Source: Verrucomicrobia bacterium UBA6775
Lineage (GTDB): Bacteria > Verrucomicrobiota > Verrucomicrobiia > Limisphaerales > UBA1096
Assembly (NCBI GenBank): GCA_002453165.1
Contig: DKGH01000068.1
Location: 1 to 19,351 of the forward strand
Direction of reading: 5' to 3'
DNA: 19,351 nt
The notes under the pieces were generated by a model. It ran no database searches. It worked only from the letters and a program-made list of their open reading frames with translations, and was not told where the DNA came from. Made by a program: the position numbers and the translations under genes. Shown in pieces: positions 8,074 to 16,175 of the stretch; position 1 is the stretch's first letter, and every line of letters begins with the position of its first letter.

Positions 8074-8826
8074 ATGAGCGACGAAGCTTCAGGTTCCAAA
8101 CAACGCCCCGACGGCCGGGCAGCGGACGAACTCCGCACGGTCACATTCAAGAACAACATCGCCCCGCACGCCACCGGTTCGACCCTGATCGAGTGGGGCG
8201 ACACACGCGTCATTTGCTGCGCCACCATCGAGGAGGAGGTGCCGCGCTGGATGAAGGCGCAGGGTGTCGAGGGCGGGTGGATCACGGCGGAGTATTCCAT
8301 GCTGCCGTACTCCACGCTGGACCGCAAACGCCGCGACAGTTCTAAGGGCAAGATCGATGGGCGCTCGCAGGAAATTCAACGGTTGATTGGCCGCTCCATG
8401 CGCGCAGCGCTGGATCTCGTCAAAATCGGGCCACGTACCGTTTGGATCGACTGCGATGTGTTGCAGGCCGACGGCGGGACGCGAACGGCTTCCATCACCG
8501 GGGGGTACGTTGCACTTTCACTCGCCTTGGCCAAGCTAAAGGCGGATGGGCTGTTAACGGTCGACCCCATTGTGTCGCCGGTGGCTGCGGTGAGTGTTGG
8601 CGTAGTGAACGATGTGCCGATTCTGGATTTGCCGTACGTCGAAGATGTCGCTGCCGAGGTGGACATGAACCTAGTCATGAATGCCGAGGGTGAGTTCATC
8701 GAGCTTCAGGGCACGGGCGAGAAGGACACGTTCAGCGATGCGGAGCTTGCCGCCATGTTGACTCATGGTCGCAAGGGCATCAGCGAGTTGCTTGAGTTGC
8801 AGAAGACCGCGATTGCGGCCGGTTGA
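8074..8826 (+). CDS. rph: Ribonuclease PH
   Basis: A 250-residue phosphate-dependent 3'-5' exoribonuclease that trims tRNA 3' ends, normally as a hexameric ring. Family signatures are RPDGR (11-15), TVTFKNNIAPHATGSTL, the phosphate-binding region SMLPYSTLDRKRRDSSKGK, DGRSQEIQRLIGRSMRAA, DCDVLQADGGTRTASITG, and the acidic active-site part LDLPYVEDVAAEVDMN. Length is close to the usual ~240, with a short N-terminal extension rich in Ser/Glu. ATG 8074 starts 33 bp after the dehydratase stop without a clear Shine-Dalgarno. The phosphatase gene follows after only 5 bp, so the two are probably co-transcribed. One palindrome core lies at 8526-8535. Confidence 0.96.
   Translation: MSDEASGSKQRPDGRAADELRTVTFKNNIAPHATGSTLIEWGDTRVICCATIEEEVPRWMKAQGVEGGWITAEYSMLPYSTLDRKRRDSSKGKIDGRSQEIQRLIGRSMRAALDLVKIGPRTVWIDCDVLQADGGTRTASITGGYVALSLALAKLKADGLLTVDPIVSPVAAVSVGVVNDVPILDLPYVEDVAAEVDMNLVMNAEGEFIELQGTGEKDTFSDAELAAMLTHGRKGISELLELQKTAIAAG
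8526..8535. repeat. Iterated palindrome, 10-bp core
   Basis: CTTGGCCAAG followed by C inside rph, read as L-A-L-A-K-L. Confidence 0.7.
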
Positions 8827-8831
8827 CGTTT

Positions 8832-9485
8832 ATGTCCTGTCGGGAGCAGCCAACGCGGCTTTATCTGGTTCGCCACGGGGAGGTGGCGGAGGAGTATCAC
8901 CAGGTTTTTGGTGGCCGTATCGACATGGAACTGTCGCCACTTGGCCATCGACAGGCCAAGCGCTTGGCCAAGTTCCTCGATGATCGCCCGTTTGATCGGA
9001 TCTATTGCAGTCCGATGGTTCGCGTGCGACAGACGGCTGAGCCGTTGCTGGATGCGCTTGGCCAAGCGGCGGTGGTGATTGACGATTTACGCGAAGTCGA
9101 TTTCGGGGTGTGGACCGGCTACAAGTGGTACGAGATTGAGGAGAAGTTCGGCATGGACGCCATCGACTGGCTTGTGCACCTGCAAAACGGTAAAGTACCG
9201 GAGGCCGAGCCGATGGACGTCTACGAGTCGCGCATCAAGCGGAGTCTCGATCGAATCCTGAGCGAAGGGGAGGGCGACGACGTGCTGGTTTTCTGTCACG
9301 GCGGCGTCATTCGAATGCTACTGGCGCTCCTGTTGAAGGAGCCGTTTTCCACGATGGATCGGTTCGAGGTGGATTACGCCAGCCTGTCGGTGGCGGAAAT
9401 TCGTGGCGAACGGGTCGAGTTGACGCTGCACAACTTCGCCCCATGGCAGTGGCTGGGGCTGGACGAGGAGCCTGCGGAGGGCTGA
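8832..9485 (+). CDS. Histidine phosphatase family protein (phosphoglycerate mutase-like)
   Basis: A 217-residue member of the histidine phosphatase superfamily. LYLVRHGE supplies the phosphorylated H15 and R14; YCSPMVRVRQTAEPL contains the second phosphate-pocket arginine; REVDFGVWTG gives the acidic proton donor; and FCHGGVIRML carries the second catalytic histidine H156. Members hydrolyse phosphate esters such as alpha-ribazole phosphate, sugar phosphates or nucleotides, and the true substrate cannot be told here. ATG 8832 lies 5 bp after rph; an in-frame TTG at 8823 overlapping the rph stop would add only three residues. The gene ends 3 bp before the convergent sulfatase stop. It carries two palindromes within 115 bp. 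Confidence 0.9.
   Translation: MSCREQPTRLYLVRHGEVAEEYHQVFGGRIDMELSPLGHRQAKRLAKFLDDRPFDRIYCSPMVRVRQTAEPLLDALGQAAVVIDDLREVDFGVWTGYKWYEIEEKFGMDAIDWLVHLQNGKVPEAEPMDVYESRIKRSLDRILSEGEGDDVLVFCHGGVIRMLLALLLKEPFSTMDRFEVDYASLSVAEIRGERVELTLHNFAPWQWLGLDEEPAEG
8954..8972. repeat. Overlapping palindrome copies (tandem-like)
   Basis: GGCCAAGCGCTTGGCCAAG joins a right half-copy to an almost complete copy, again with 12-bp periodicity. It is read as A-K-R-L-A-K in the phosphatase. Confidence 0.8.
9055..9068. repeat. Iterated palindrome, exact 14-mer
   Basis: Exact copy inside the histidine phosphatase gene, read as A-L-G-Q-A, the same frame as in hisD and mutT. Confidence 0.9.
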
Positions 9486-9488
9486 CGT

Positions 9489-11027
9489 TCAGGGCCGACT
9501 GCGGCCGTTGTCGATGATTTTTTGCAATCCGGCCTTCATCCGGTTGAACACCTTCGGGTGCTTTTTGGAGACATCGACTTTTTCCTTAACGTCCTTGCTC
9601 AGGTCGAACAGGGCAAAACGCGGCGCGGGGGTGTTGGCCAGCTTGTTGGTGACGACGACGTTGCGTTTCCGCTTGGAGTCGTGCCGCTGCAGTTTCCAAT
9701 TGCCGACACGGTAACCGTAGTTTCCGCCCCGGCCGTTGTCCTGCTGCACGAGGTGGTCGCGGCCCTTGGCTCCTTTTTTGCCAAGCAACGCACCGAGAAC
9801 GTTGAAGCTGTCGGGGCAGGCGTCGTTGGGGAGTTTTGTGCCGGTTAACGCCGCAAAGCTGGCGGCCATGTCGATGGTGCAAACGATCTCGTCAGAGACG
9901 CCCGGTTTTATTTTGCCCGGCCAATAGGTGATGAATGGCGTGCGGGTGCCTCCCTCGAGGACGCTGTATTTGCCGCCGCTGAATGGGCCGTTCGGCGAGT
10001 GGTCAGCCATCTTTTCGAGCGCTTCGTCCTTGTAGCCGTCGTCGCCGACTGGGCCGTTGTCGGAGCAGAACACAATTAGCGTGTTGTCGGAGAGCTTGAG
10101 CCGGTCGAGGGTTTTGACCAGTTCGCCGACGCACCAGTCGAGCTGCACGATCACGTCACCGCGATAACTCAGCGTTGACGTTCCGCGGAATCGCTCGTGC
10201 GGAATGCGTGGTACGTGTAGGTCGTGCGAAGAGAAAAAGAGGAAGAACGGATTATCCTTGTTGGACTCGATCCACTTGTTCGATTGGTTAACCCACTCAT
10301 CGGCCAGGTCTTCATCGCGGAATCGTGCCGCGTGGCCGCCGGTATAAAATCCGATTCGGCTGATGCCGTTGTGAATGGTGGAATTGTGGCCGTGACTCCA
10401 ATCCATCTTCAGCGTACTGCGATGGGTGATGCCGGTGGGATGATCGGGGCTGGGTTTTTTGCGTCCCACCCAGAGCGGGTCATTCGGATCGAGATTTTTC
10501 ACGCGCCAATTCTCGACGTAAACCTGCGGCACACGGTCGTTGGTGGTGGGGAGCAGGTAACAGTAGTCGAAGCCGATGTCACGCGGGCCGGGTTTGAGTT
10601 CGCCGTTCCAGTCCGGCCCGCTTGGTCCGCCCAGCCCAAGGTGCCACTTGCCGATGACGGCGGTGGCGTAGCCGGCTTTTTTCATTAAAGTCGGCAGCGT
10701 CTCGATTCCTGGCTGGATGATCGCCGGGCCGTTCGGGGGAGCGATGCCGGTGTTGCTCTGTCGAAACGCGTACTTGCCTGTCAAAAATGAAAAACGAGTG
10801 GGTGTGCAGGTCGATGCCGAGCAATAGCCGCTGGTGAACCTCAGTCCGTTGGCGGCTAGTTTATCGATGTGAGGCGTCTTGAGATTCTTCGGCTTGGCCC
10901 CATAACAGCCAACGTCCCCGTAGCCGAGATCGTCGGCCATGATGACGATTATATTCGGTTTTTCAGCCGCGGCTACTTGGCCAAGTGCAGGAACAACTGA
11001 GAGCAGGATTGCAAAGAGAAATCGCAT
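9489..11027 (-). CDS. Exported sulfatase (formylglycine, Cys type, S1 family)
   Basis: A 512-residue arylsulfatase-like enzyme that hydrolyses sulfate esters. Residues 1-21 form a signal peptide (MR, hydrophobic core, likely cut after VAAA), placing it outside the cytoplasmic membrane. NIIVIMADDLGYGD supplies metal ligands D32-D33. The maturation motif is CTPTR with C74 converted to formylglycine and R78 conserved, followed by GKWHLG, CSDNGP (metal Asp-Asn) and GGTRTPFI. Activation would need a formylglycine-generating enzyme encoded elsewhere. S1 sulfatases are abundant in bacteria degrading sulfated algal or host glycans. The substrate is unknown; neighbouring sugar-acid genes suggest a sulfated polysaccharide. 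It is convergent with the phosphatase gene and divergent from the epimerase gene. A palindrome core falls in the signal peptide. Confidence 0.95.
   Translation of the reverse strand: MRFLFAILLSVVPALGQVAAAEKPNIIVIMADDLGYGDVGCYGAKPKNLKTPHIDKLAANGLRFTSGYCSASTCTPTRFSFLTGKYAFRQSNTGIAPPNGPAIIQPGIETLPTLMKKAGYATAVIGKWHLGLGGPSGPDWNGELKPGPRDIGFDYCYLLPTTNDRVPQVYVENWRVKNLDPNDPLWVGRKKPSPDHPTGITHRSTLKMDWSHGHNSTIHNGISRIGFYTGGHAARFRDEDLADEWVNQSNKWIESNKDNPFFLFFSSHDLHVPRIPHERFRGTSTLSYRGDVIVQLDWCVGELVKTLDRLKLSDNTLIVFCSDNGPVGDDGYKDEALEKMADHSPNGPFSGGKYSVLEGGTRTPFITYWPGKIKPGVSDEIVCTIDMAASFAALTGTKLPNDACPDSFNVLGALLGKKGAKGRDHLVQQDNGRGGNYGYRVGNWKLQRHDSKRKRNVVVTNKLANTPAPRFALFDLSKDVKEKVDVSKKHPKVFNRMKAGLQKIIDNGRSRP
10976..10985. 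repeat. Iterated palindrome, 10-bp core
   Basis: CTTGGCCAAG (also palindromic one base further, ACTTGGCCAAGT) in the signal-peptide part of the sulfatase gene, read as L15-G16-Q17-V18. Confidence 0.7.
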
Positions 11028-11156
11028 ACCGCTTGTGTACCGGCCAAGCGCCTACCAAGTCAAATGCCATGTACGACAATTTGTCATCTGCGCTTGGCCA
11101 AGGGCATTTTGTTTGTTTCGGCTCGGGGGTTCCCTTAAGTTCGCCGCCCTTTCGGA
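11028..11156. promoter_or_regulatory. Divergent control region sulfatase / epimerase
   Basis: A 129-bp gap between divergent genes that must hold both promoters. It contains a half-copy CGGCCAAGCG at 11041-11050 and a 12-base copy at 11091-11102. No confident -35/-10 pair was found. Confidence 0.4.
11091..11102. repeat. Iterated palindrome, 12 of 14 bases
   Basis: CGCTTGGCCAAG followed by GG instead of CG, in the gap between sulfatase and epimerase genes. Confidence 0.75.
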
Positions 11157-12401
11157 ATGTTGATTTTGGAAAAATACACCATCGGGGTCGGCGACCGGTT
11201 TGCCCATCAGGCCAAGGCGCAGCTTCAGGCCTGTGTACAGCTTGCCAATGACGGCATCGACGTGGTGCCGGTTTGGAACAAGTCAAACCGCGAACACAGT
11301 TTCATAGGGTCGGAGCCGCAGAGTGTGTACGACGCGGCCAAGGTGGCGGTCGAGGAGCTTGGTTGGCACAAGGGTTGGCACGTGGACGCCGACCACATAA
11401 ACATGGACACGGTGGACAAGTACCTCGCGTGCTCGGATTTTTTCACGATCGACGTCGCCGACTTTATTGGGCAGTCGGCCGAGGGGGATGTGGTGCCTGC
11501 GTTCGTTGAGCGCCATCCGGAGTTGATCGGCAGCGTGTCGATCGAGGGCATTGACCAGCCGTTTGATATTTCACGGGGGTACGTGGAGGAGGTGGCCGGG
11601 AAATACCTGTTCGCGGTGCAGGCGGCTGCGAAAATTTATCGGCACATTGAGTCGAACAAGGGCGAATTCATCGCCGAGGTTTCAATGGATGAAACCGATG
11701 CACCGCAGACCCCGCCGGAGTTGCTGATCATCCTTGCCGCGTTGGCGGATGAAGGGGTGAATCTGCAGACCATCGCGCCTAAGTTCACCGGCCGATTTAA
11801 CAAGGGGGTCGATTACGTTGGTGACATCGCGCAGTTTGAAAAGGAGTTTAACGATGACCTCGCGGTGATCGCCCACGCTGTGGCCAAGTATGGTCTACCG
11901 GAAAACCTTAAGCTCAGTGTGCATAGCGGCAGTGATAAGTTTTCCATTTACCCGATCATCGGTGCGGCGCTACGGCGTACCGGTGCTGGGGTGCACCTCA
12001 AAACCGCTGGCACGACTTGGCTCGAGGAACTCATCGGCTTGGCTGAGGCGGGAGGTGAGGGTTTGGCACTGGCCAAGGAGATCTATGCCAAGGCGCTGGA
12101 AAACGTGGATGCGCTCTGCGGGCCGTACGCCTCGGTGATTGACATCGACGCGGATAGGTTGCCCAGTGCCGAGACGGTGAACGACTGGAGTGGGGACCAA
12201 TACGCCAATGCGTTACGCCATGTGCAGGATCATCCGGAGTTCAATCAACATTTCCGCCAATTGCTACATATTGCTTTTAAACTCGCGGCTAAAGAGGGTA
12301 TTCGTTACACGGACCTCTTGAAGTCCAACTGGGAGGTCGTGGGCCGGAATGTGACGGAGAACTTGTACAATCGGCATTTAAAGCGGATTTTCATTTCTTA
12401 A
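11157..12401 (+). CDS. uxaE: Tagaturonate epimerase family protein (UxaE-like)
   Basis: A 414-residue protein whose conserved blocks match, from memory, the Thermotoga D-tagaturonate 4-epimerase UxaE: HVDADHI with FFTIDVADF (compare GADADHV, FTIDPSDH), EVSMDETDAPQTPPEL, TGRFNKGVDYVGDIAQFEKEF, LKLSVHSGSDKFSIYP and HLKTAGTTWLEEL. That enzyme interconverts D-tagaturonate and D-fructuronate, linking galacturonate and glucuronate catabolism in the cytoplasm. This copy lacks roughly 80 N-terminal residues relative to the Thermotoga protein as I recall it, starting close to the GTGDR block (here GVGDR). No Shine-Dalgarno is evident before ATG 11157. It is divergent from the sulfatase. The G+C content falls sharply right after its stop codon. 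Confidence 0.82.
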   Translation: MLILEKYTIGVGDRFAHQAKAQLQACVQLANDGIDVVPVWNKSNREHSFIGSEPQSVYDAAKVAVEELGWHKGWHVDADHINMDTVDKYLACSDFFTIDVADFIGQSAEGDVVPAFVERHPELIGSVSIEGIDQPFDISRGYVEEVAGKYLFAVQAAAKIYRHIESNKGEFIAEVSMDETDAPQTPPELLIILAALADEGVNLQTIAPKFTGRFNKGVDYVGDIAQFEKEFNDDLAVIAHAVAKYGLPENLKLSVHSGSDKFSIYPIIGAALRRTGAGVHLKTAGTTWLEELIGLAEAGGEGLALAKEIYAKALENVDALCGPYASVIDIDADRLPSAETVNDWSGDQYANALRHVQDHPEFNQHFRQLLHIAFKLAAKEGIRYTDLLKSNWEVVGRNVTENLYNRHLKRIFIS

Positions 12402-12613
12402 AAATTGATTGGAATCCGGCCCATAGAGTCATTGACTTAATTTCGAAGACTGTTCACAGTTTTCAGCAGATTATTTTAATCGCGTGGAGCTATTTCAATA
12501 AATCTTTACAATTACTCATTAAAACTTTAATTAATATAGATATATGTCGCATTAATAAAATACAATTAATTATATTTAACCGCAAATAAGCATCCGTAAA
12601 TGTTTTTAATTCT
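12402..12613. other. AT-rich leader region before acnB
   Basis: The longest gap in the window (212 bp). Composition changes within about 20-40 bases of the uxaE stop from G+C-rich to strongly A+T-rich and stays so to the acnB start. No ORF, tRNA or iterated palindrome is seen in it. It probably belongs to the same foreign segment as acnB. Confidence 0.6.
12505..12533 (+). promoter_or_regulatory. Promoter candidate for acnB
   Basis: TTTACA at 12505-12510 and TAATTA at 12528-12533 are separated by 17 bp, a fair sigma-70-like pair, about 80 bp before the ATG. Random matches are common in such AT-rich sequence. Confidence 0.3.
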
Positions 12614-15391
12614 ATGTCTGATTTCTCAAATTATCTAATTGATATCGAAGAGCGCAAAAACCAAGGGCTAAATCCTAAGCCTATTGATAATGGTAAATTA
12701 TTGTGTCAAATCATCGAACAGATAAAAGACTCAAAACATCCTAAAAGAAAGGATTCTGTTAAATTTTTTATATACAATGTTTTACCTGGAACGACAAGTG
12801 CGGCTGCTGTAAAAGCAAAATTCCTGAAAGAAATTATTCTTGGTCATTATTCAATTAATGAAATATCACCAGCATTTGCTTTTGAGCTTTTATCACATAT
12901 GAAAGGTGGGCCTTCTGTAGAAGCGCTTATAGATTTAGCATTAGGGGATGATGAGAATAATGCAAATAAGGCTGCAAATGTTTTGAAAACTCAGGTTTTT
13001 CTCTATGAAGCTGATATGGATCGGCTTGAGGAGGCTTATAAGAATGAGAATAATATCGCGAAGGAAATATTAGTAAGTTACGCAAATGCAGAATTTTTTA
13101 CCAAACTCCCTGAGATTGATGAAGAGATTAAAGTCGTTACATATGTTGCTGGTGTAGGCGATATTTCAACTGATTTTCTCTCACCTGGAGGTGATGCTCA
13201 TTCTAGATCAGACCGAGAACTCCATGGTAAATGCATGTTCGAACACAATGTAAAACGCCAAAAAGAACTACTTTCACTAAAGGAGAAGCATCCAGATAAA
13301 GAAATAATGTTAATAGCCGAAAAAGGAACTATGGGTGTGGGATCTTCAAGGATGTCTGGAGTAAATAATGTAGCTTTGTGGATTGGTAAGCAAGCAAGCC
13401 CATATGTTCCATTTATAAATTACGCTCCAATAGTTGCTGGCACAAATGGTATTTCTCCCATTTTTTTGACAACTGTGAGCGTTACTGGTGGTATTGGCAT
13501 TGATCTTAAAAATTGGGTTAAGAAAAAGGATTCTAATGGGAATACAATATTAGATTCTGACGGGGAACCAATTCTCGAAGAAATATATTCTGTTAAAACA
13601 GGAACAGTTTTTACGGTTAATACAAAAAAGAAGAAACTCTTTAGTGGTGATAAGGAAATTCGAGATATTTCTGCAGCATTTACTCCTCAGAAAATGGAGT
13701 TTATTAGAGCTGGGGGTTCTTATGCAATAGTCTTTGGCAAAAAGCTACAAACATTTGCTGCTGGAGTTTTGGGTGTTGACATACCTGAAGTATTTGCCCC
13801 TTCAAAAGAAATTTCGCATCAGAATCAAGGGCTCACGGCAGTTGAAAAAATATTTAACAGAAATCTTTTAGGTGCAAAATCAAAAACCCCTTTGCATTCA
13901 GGTTCCTATGTTCGTGTTAAAGTAGATATCGTTGGATCACAGGATACTACAGGTCTAATGACTTCTCAGGAATTAGAGTCTATGGCTGCTACTATTATTT
14001 CACCAGTTGTAGAAGGGGCTTATCAATCAGGTTGTCACACTGCTTCGGTATGGGATAAAAAATCTCAGGATAATATTCCAAGACTTATGAAATTTATGAA
14101 TAAGTTTGGTCTAATTACCGGGAGAGATCCCAAAGGTGAATATCATGCAATGACTGACGTGATTCACAAAGTTTTAAACGATTTAACGGTCGATGATTGG
14201 TGGGTAATAATTGGCGGAGATTCACACACAAGAATGTCAAAGGGAGTTGCATTTGGAGCTGACTCAGGAACTGTAGCTCTTGCTCTTGCGACTGGAGAAG
14301 TATCTATGCCTATCCCTGAAACTGTAAAAGTCACATTTAAAGGGGAACTAGCAGCAAACTTGGATTTTAGAGATGTTGTTCACGCAACACAGTCCCAGAT
14401 GTTAGACCAGTTTGGTGGGGAAAATGTTTTTCAAGGACGTATTATTGAGGTGCATATAGGTACATTGTTAGCTGATAAAGCATTTACATTTACAGATTGG
14501 ACAGCTGAGATGAAAGCAAAGGCTTCTATATGCATTTCCAACAATGAAACATTAATTCAATCTTTGGAAATTGCGAAGAGTAGAATAAATATTATGATAG
14601 AAAAAGGAATGGATAATCATAATAAAGTTCTGCAAAATTTAATTGATAAAGCAAATTTAAGAATTGCCGATATAACTTCTGGTAAAAATCCACCTTTAGC
14701 GCCAGATGCTGACGCAAAGTACTATGCGGAATTTGAAGTAGATTTAGATTTGATTTCTCAACCTATGATTGCTGATCCTGATGTATATAATGAAGATGTA
14801 TCAAAGAGGTACACTCATGATACAATTAGAGAGCTATCATATTACAAAGGTGTTAAAAAAGTAGATCTTGGGTTTGTAGGTTCATGTATGGTGCATAAAG
14901 GTGATTTAAAGATTCTATCCAAAATGCTTGAAAATATTGAAAAGGATAATGGGAATGTTGATTTCAAAGCTCCTTTAGTAGTTGCTGTGCCCACATATAA
15001 TATTATTGATGAGCTTAAGTCAGAGGGTGATTGGGATATTTTACAGAAGTACTCTGGGTTTGAATTCAATGATGAAAATCCTAAAAATAACGCACGCACA
15101 GAATACGAAAACATGATGTATCTTGAAAGACCTGGATGTAATTTGTGTATGGGAAATCAGGAGAAAGCGGAAAAAGGTGATACTGTTATGGCTACTTCCA
15201 CTCGCCTTTTTCAGGGGCGTGTTGTAGCGGATTCGGATCGCAAAAAAGGAGAATCATTATTAGCCTCTACCCCTGTTGTTGTACTGTCTGCTATTCTAGG
15301 GAGAATTCCGTCTTTAGAGGAATATGAAGAATCAGTAGTAGGAGTTGATCTAACTAAGTTTTCTCCTCCGGTAAGTAGTTTGTATTCATAA
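12614..15391 (+). CDS. acnB: Aconitate hydratase B (bifunctional 2-methylisocitrate dehydratase)
   Basis: A 925-residue AcnB-type aconitase converting citrate to isocitrate via cis-aconitate in the TCA cycle; AcnB enzymes also act on 2-methylisocitrate. The N-terminal HEAT-like domain typical of AcnB is present (LPGTTSAAAVKAKFL, AFELLSHMKGGPS), followed by GDAHSRSDRELHGKCMFEH, SSRMSGVNN, GGDSHTRMSKGVAFGADSG and the Fe-S ligands C758 (GSCMVHKGD), C842 and C845 (PGCNLCMGN). E. coli AcnB has 865 residues; this longer form resembles Bacteroidetes versions from memory. Base use is very unlike the neighbours: sample lines have 21/60 and 18/60 G+C against 37/60 in uxaE. Codons end mostly in A/T, the leader lacks a Shine-Dalgarno, and there is no iterated palindrome. 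The frame is intact, so the gene is probably functional and recently acquired. Confidence 0.96.
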   Translation: MSDFSNYLIDIEERKNQGLNPKPIDNGKLLCQIIEQIKDSKHPKRKDSVKFFIYNVLPGTTSAAAVKAKFLKEIILGHYSINEISPAFAFELLSHMKGGPSVEALIDLALGDDENNANKAANVLKTQVFLYEADMDRLEEAYKNENNIAKEILVSYANAEFFTKLPEIDEEIKVVTYVAGVGDISTDFLSPGGDAHSRSDRELHGKCMFEHNVKRQKELLSLKEKHPDKEIMLIAEKGTMGVGSSRMSGVNNVALWIGKQASPYVPFINYAPIVAGTNGISPIFLTTVSVTGGIGIDLKNWVKKKDSNGNTILDSDGEPILEEIYSVKTGTVFTVNTKKKKLFSGDKEIRDISAAFTPQKMEFIRAGGSYAIVFGKKLQTFAAGVLGVDIPEVFAPSKEISHQNQGLTAVEKIFNRNLLGAKSKTPLHSGSYVRVKVDIVGSQDTTGLMTSQELESMAATIISPVVEGAYQSGCHTASVWDKKSQDNIPRLMKFMNKFGLITGRDPKGEYHAMTDVIHKVLNDLTVDDWWVIIGGDSHTRMSKGVAFGADSGTVALALATGEVSMPIPETVKVTFKGELAANLDFRDVVHATQSQMLDQFGGENVFQGRIIEVHIGTLLADKAFTFTDWTAEMKAKASICISNNETLIQSLEIAKSRINIMIEKGMDNHNKVLQNLIDKANLRIADITSGKNPPLAPDADAKYYAEFEVDLDLISQPMIADPDVYNEDVSKRYTHDTIRELSYYKGVKKVDLGFVGSCMVHKGDLKILSKMLENIEKDNGNVDFKAPLVVAVPTYNIIDELKSEGDWDILQKYSGFEFNDENPKNNARTEYENMMYLERPGCNLCMGNQEKAEKGDTVMATSTRLFQGRVVADSDRKKGESLLASTPVVVLSAILGRIPSLEEYEESVVGVDLTKFSPPVSSLYS

Positions 15392-15494
15392 TATATTATT
15401 AAATTTATTTTTATTTATTTTCGAAAGCCTGGTGTTTAACTTATTTTTGCTTGCTGTTTGAATTATTCCCTGTAATTAAAGTCCTTTTTTGAAT
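15392..15494. other. AT-rich gap after acnB
   Basis: 103 bp of A+T-rich sequence with T-rich runs (15405-15420, 15484-15490). I see no clear hairpin ahead of the T runs, so no terminator is called. It forms the right margin of the AT-rich segment. Confidence 0.5.
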
Positions 15495-16154
15495 ATGAGT
15501 GAACCGAATGATACAGACATTTTGATGAACGGCGAAGAGTGGTTCGCCAAAAACCGGGGCATGTTGATCAATGTCACCCTGGTTATTCTAATTGGTGTTG
15601 TGGGGTGGAATTGGTTTGAGAACAAAAGCTCAGCTTCATCCAGTGAGGCGGAATCGGCATTGGTCAATGTTCTCTCCTCTAACAACACTAATTTGGTTGA
15701 AGTCGCACGTCTTCTGAGCGGTGTGCATACCCAGTATAAGGACGAACCGGTTGCTGAACGGGCCTTGATCTTGAGTGCTAAAACCTCGGTTGATGCTGGC
15801 GATTACCAAAACGCGAAAACACGTTTTGAATCATATTTGTCGAACTACGGAGAAGCCGGGAAATGGGTTAACGAAGCCAAACTTGGCGAAGCGATTTGTC
15901 TGGAAGTTGAAGGCGATGCAGCCAAAGCCATCACGATTTATCAGACTCTGACCAACCCATCGCCAAATAGTGCCATCCAGAATCGAGCCTCGGCACTTTT
16001 GGAAGCAGCTCAAACTACTCTCGAACCGTTGCCTTCACGCCCGGAACCGGTTGAGGAGCCGGTGCCGCCAGCTGCCGGGACACCGGCTATTCCTGCGATA
16101 CCGAGCGTCGAGGTGCCTCCAGTCACTCCTCCGGCGGTGCCCGAACCGAAGTAG
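15495..16154 (+). CDS. Membrane-anchored TPR-like protein (YfgM-like), proline-rich tail
   Basis: A 219-residue protein with a short N-terminal cytoplasmic part, one transmembrane segment at about 23-41 (MLINVTLVILIGVVGWNWF) and an outward domain of helical repeats (LILSAKTSVDAGDYQNAKTRFESYL style), like tetratricopeptide repeats. The layout resembles YfgM/TPR_21-type ancillary proteins working near translocon or cell-envelope machinery; this is a layout analogy, not a firm family call. The last ~45 residues are Pro/Glu/Ala-rich (EPVEEPVPPAAGTPAIPAIP) and probably disordered. ATG 15495 is preferred to TTG 15489. ugd follows after 21 bp, suggesting one transcript. G+C is intermediate between acnB and the other genes, and no iterated palindrome occurs in it. 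Confidence 0.72.
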   Translation: MSEPNDTDILMNGEEWFAKNRGMLINVTLVILIGVVGWNWFENKSSASSSEAESALVNVLSSNNTNLVEVARLLSGVHTQYKDEPVAERALILSAKTSVDAGDYQNAKTRFESYLSNYGEAGKWVNEAKLGEAICLEVEGDAAKAITIYQTLTNPSPNSAIQNRASALLEAAQTTLEPLPSRPEPVEEPVPPAAGTPAIPAIPSVEVPPVTPPAVPEPK

Positions 16155-16175
16155 TTCATCTGTTTTTTAAATCCC

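Noticed and set aside
12432..12460. TTGACT as an acnB -35 box
   Set aside because: The matching -10 position (CACAGT) is poor; a better pair lies at 12505-12533.
12437..15430. Short TTCGAA matches on both sides of acnB as an attachment or target-site duplication
   Set aside because: The shared string is only about six to eight bases and sits at unequal distances from the composition borders.
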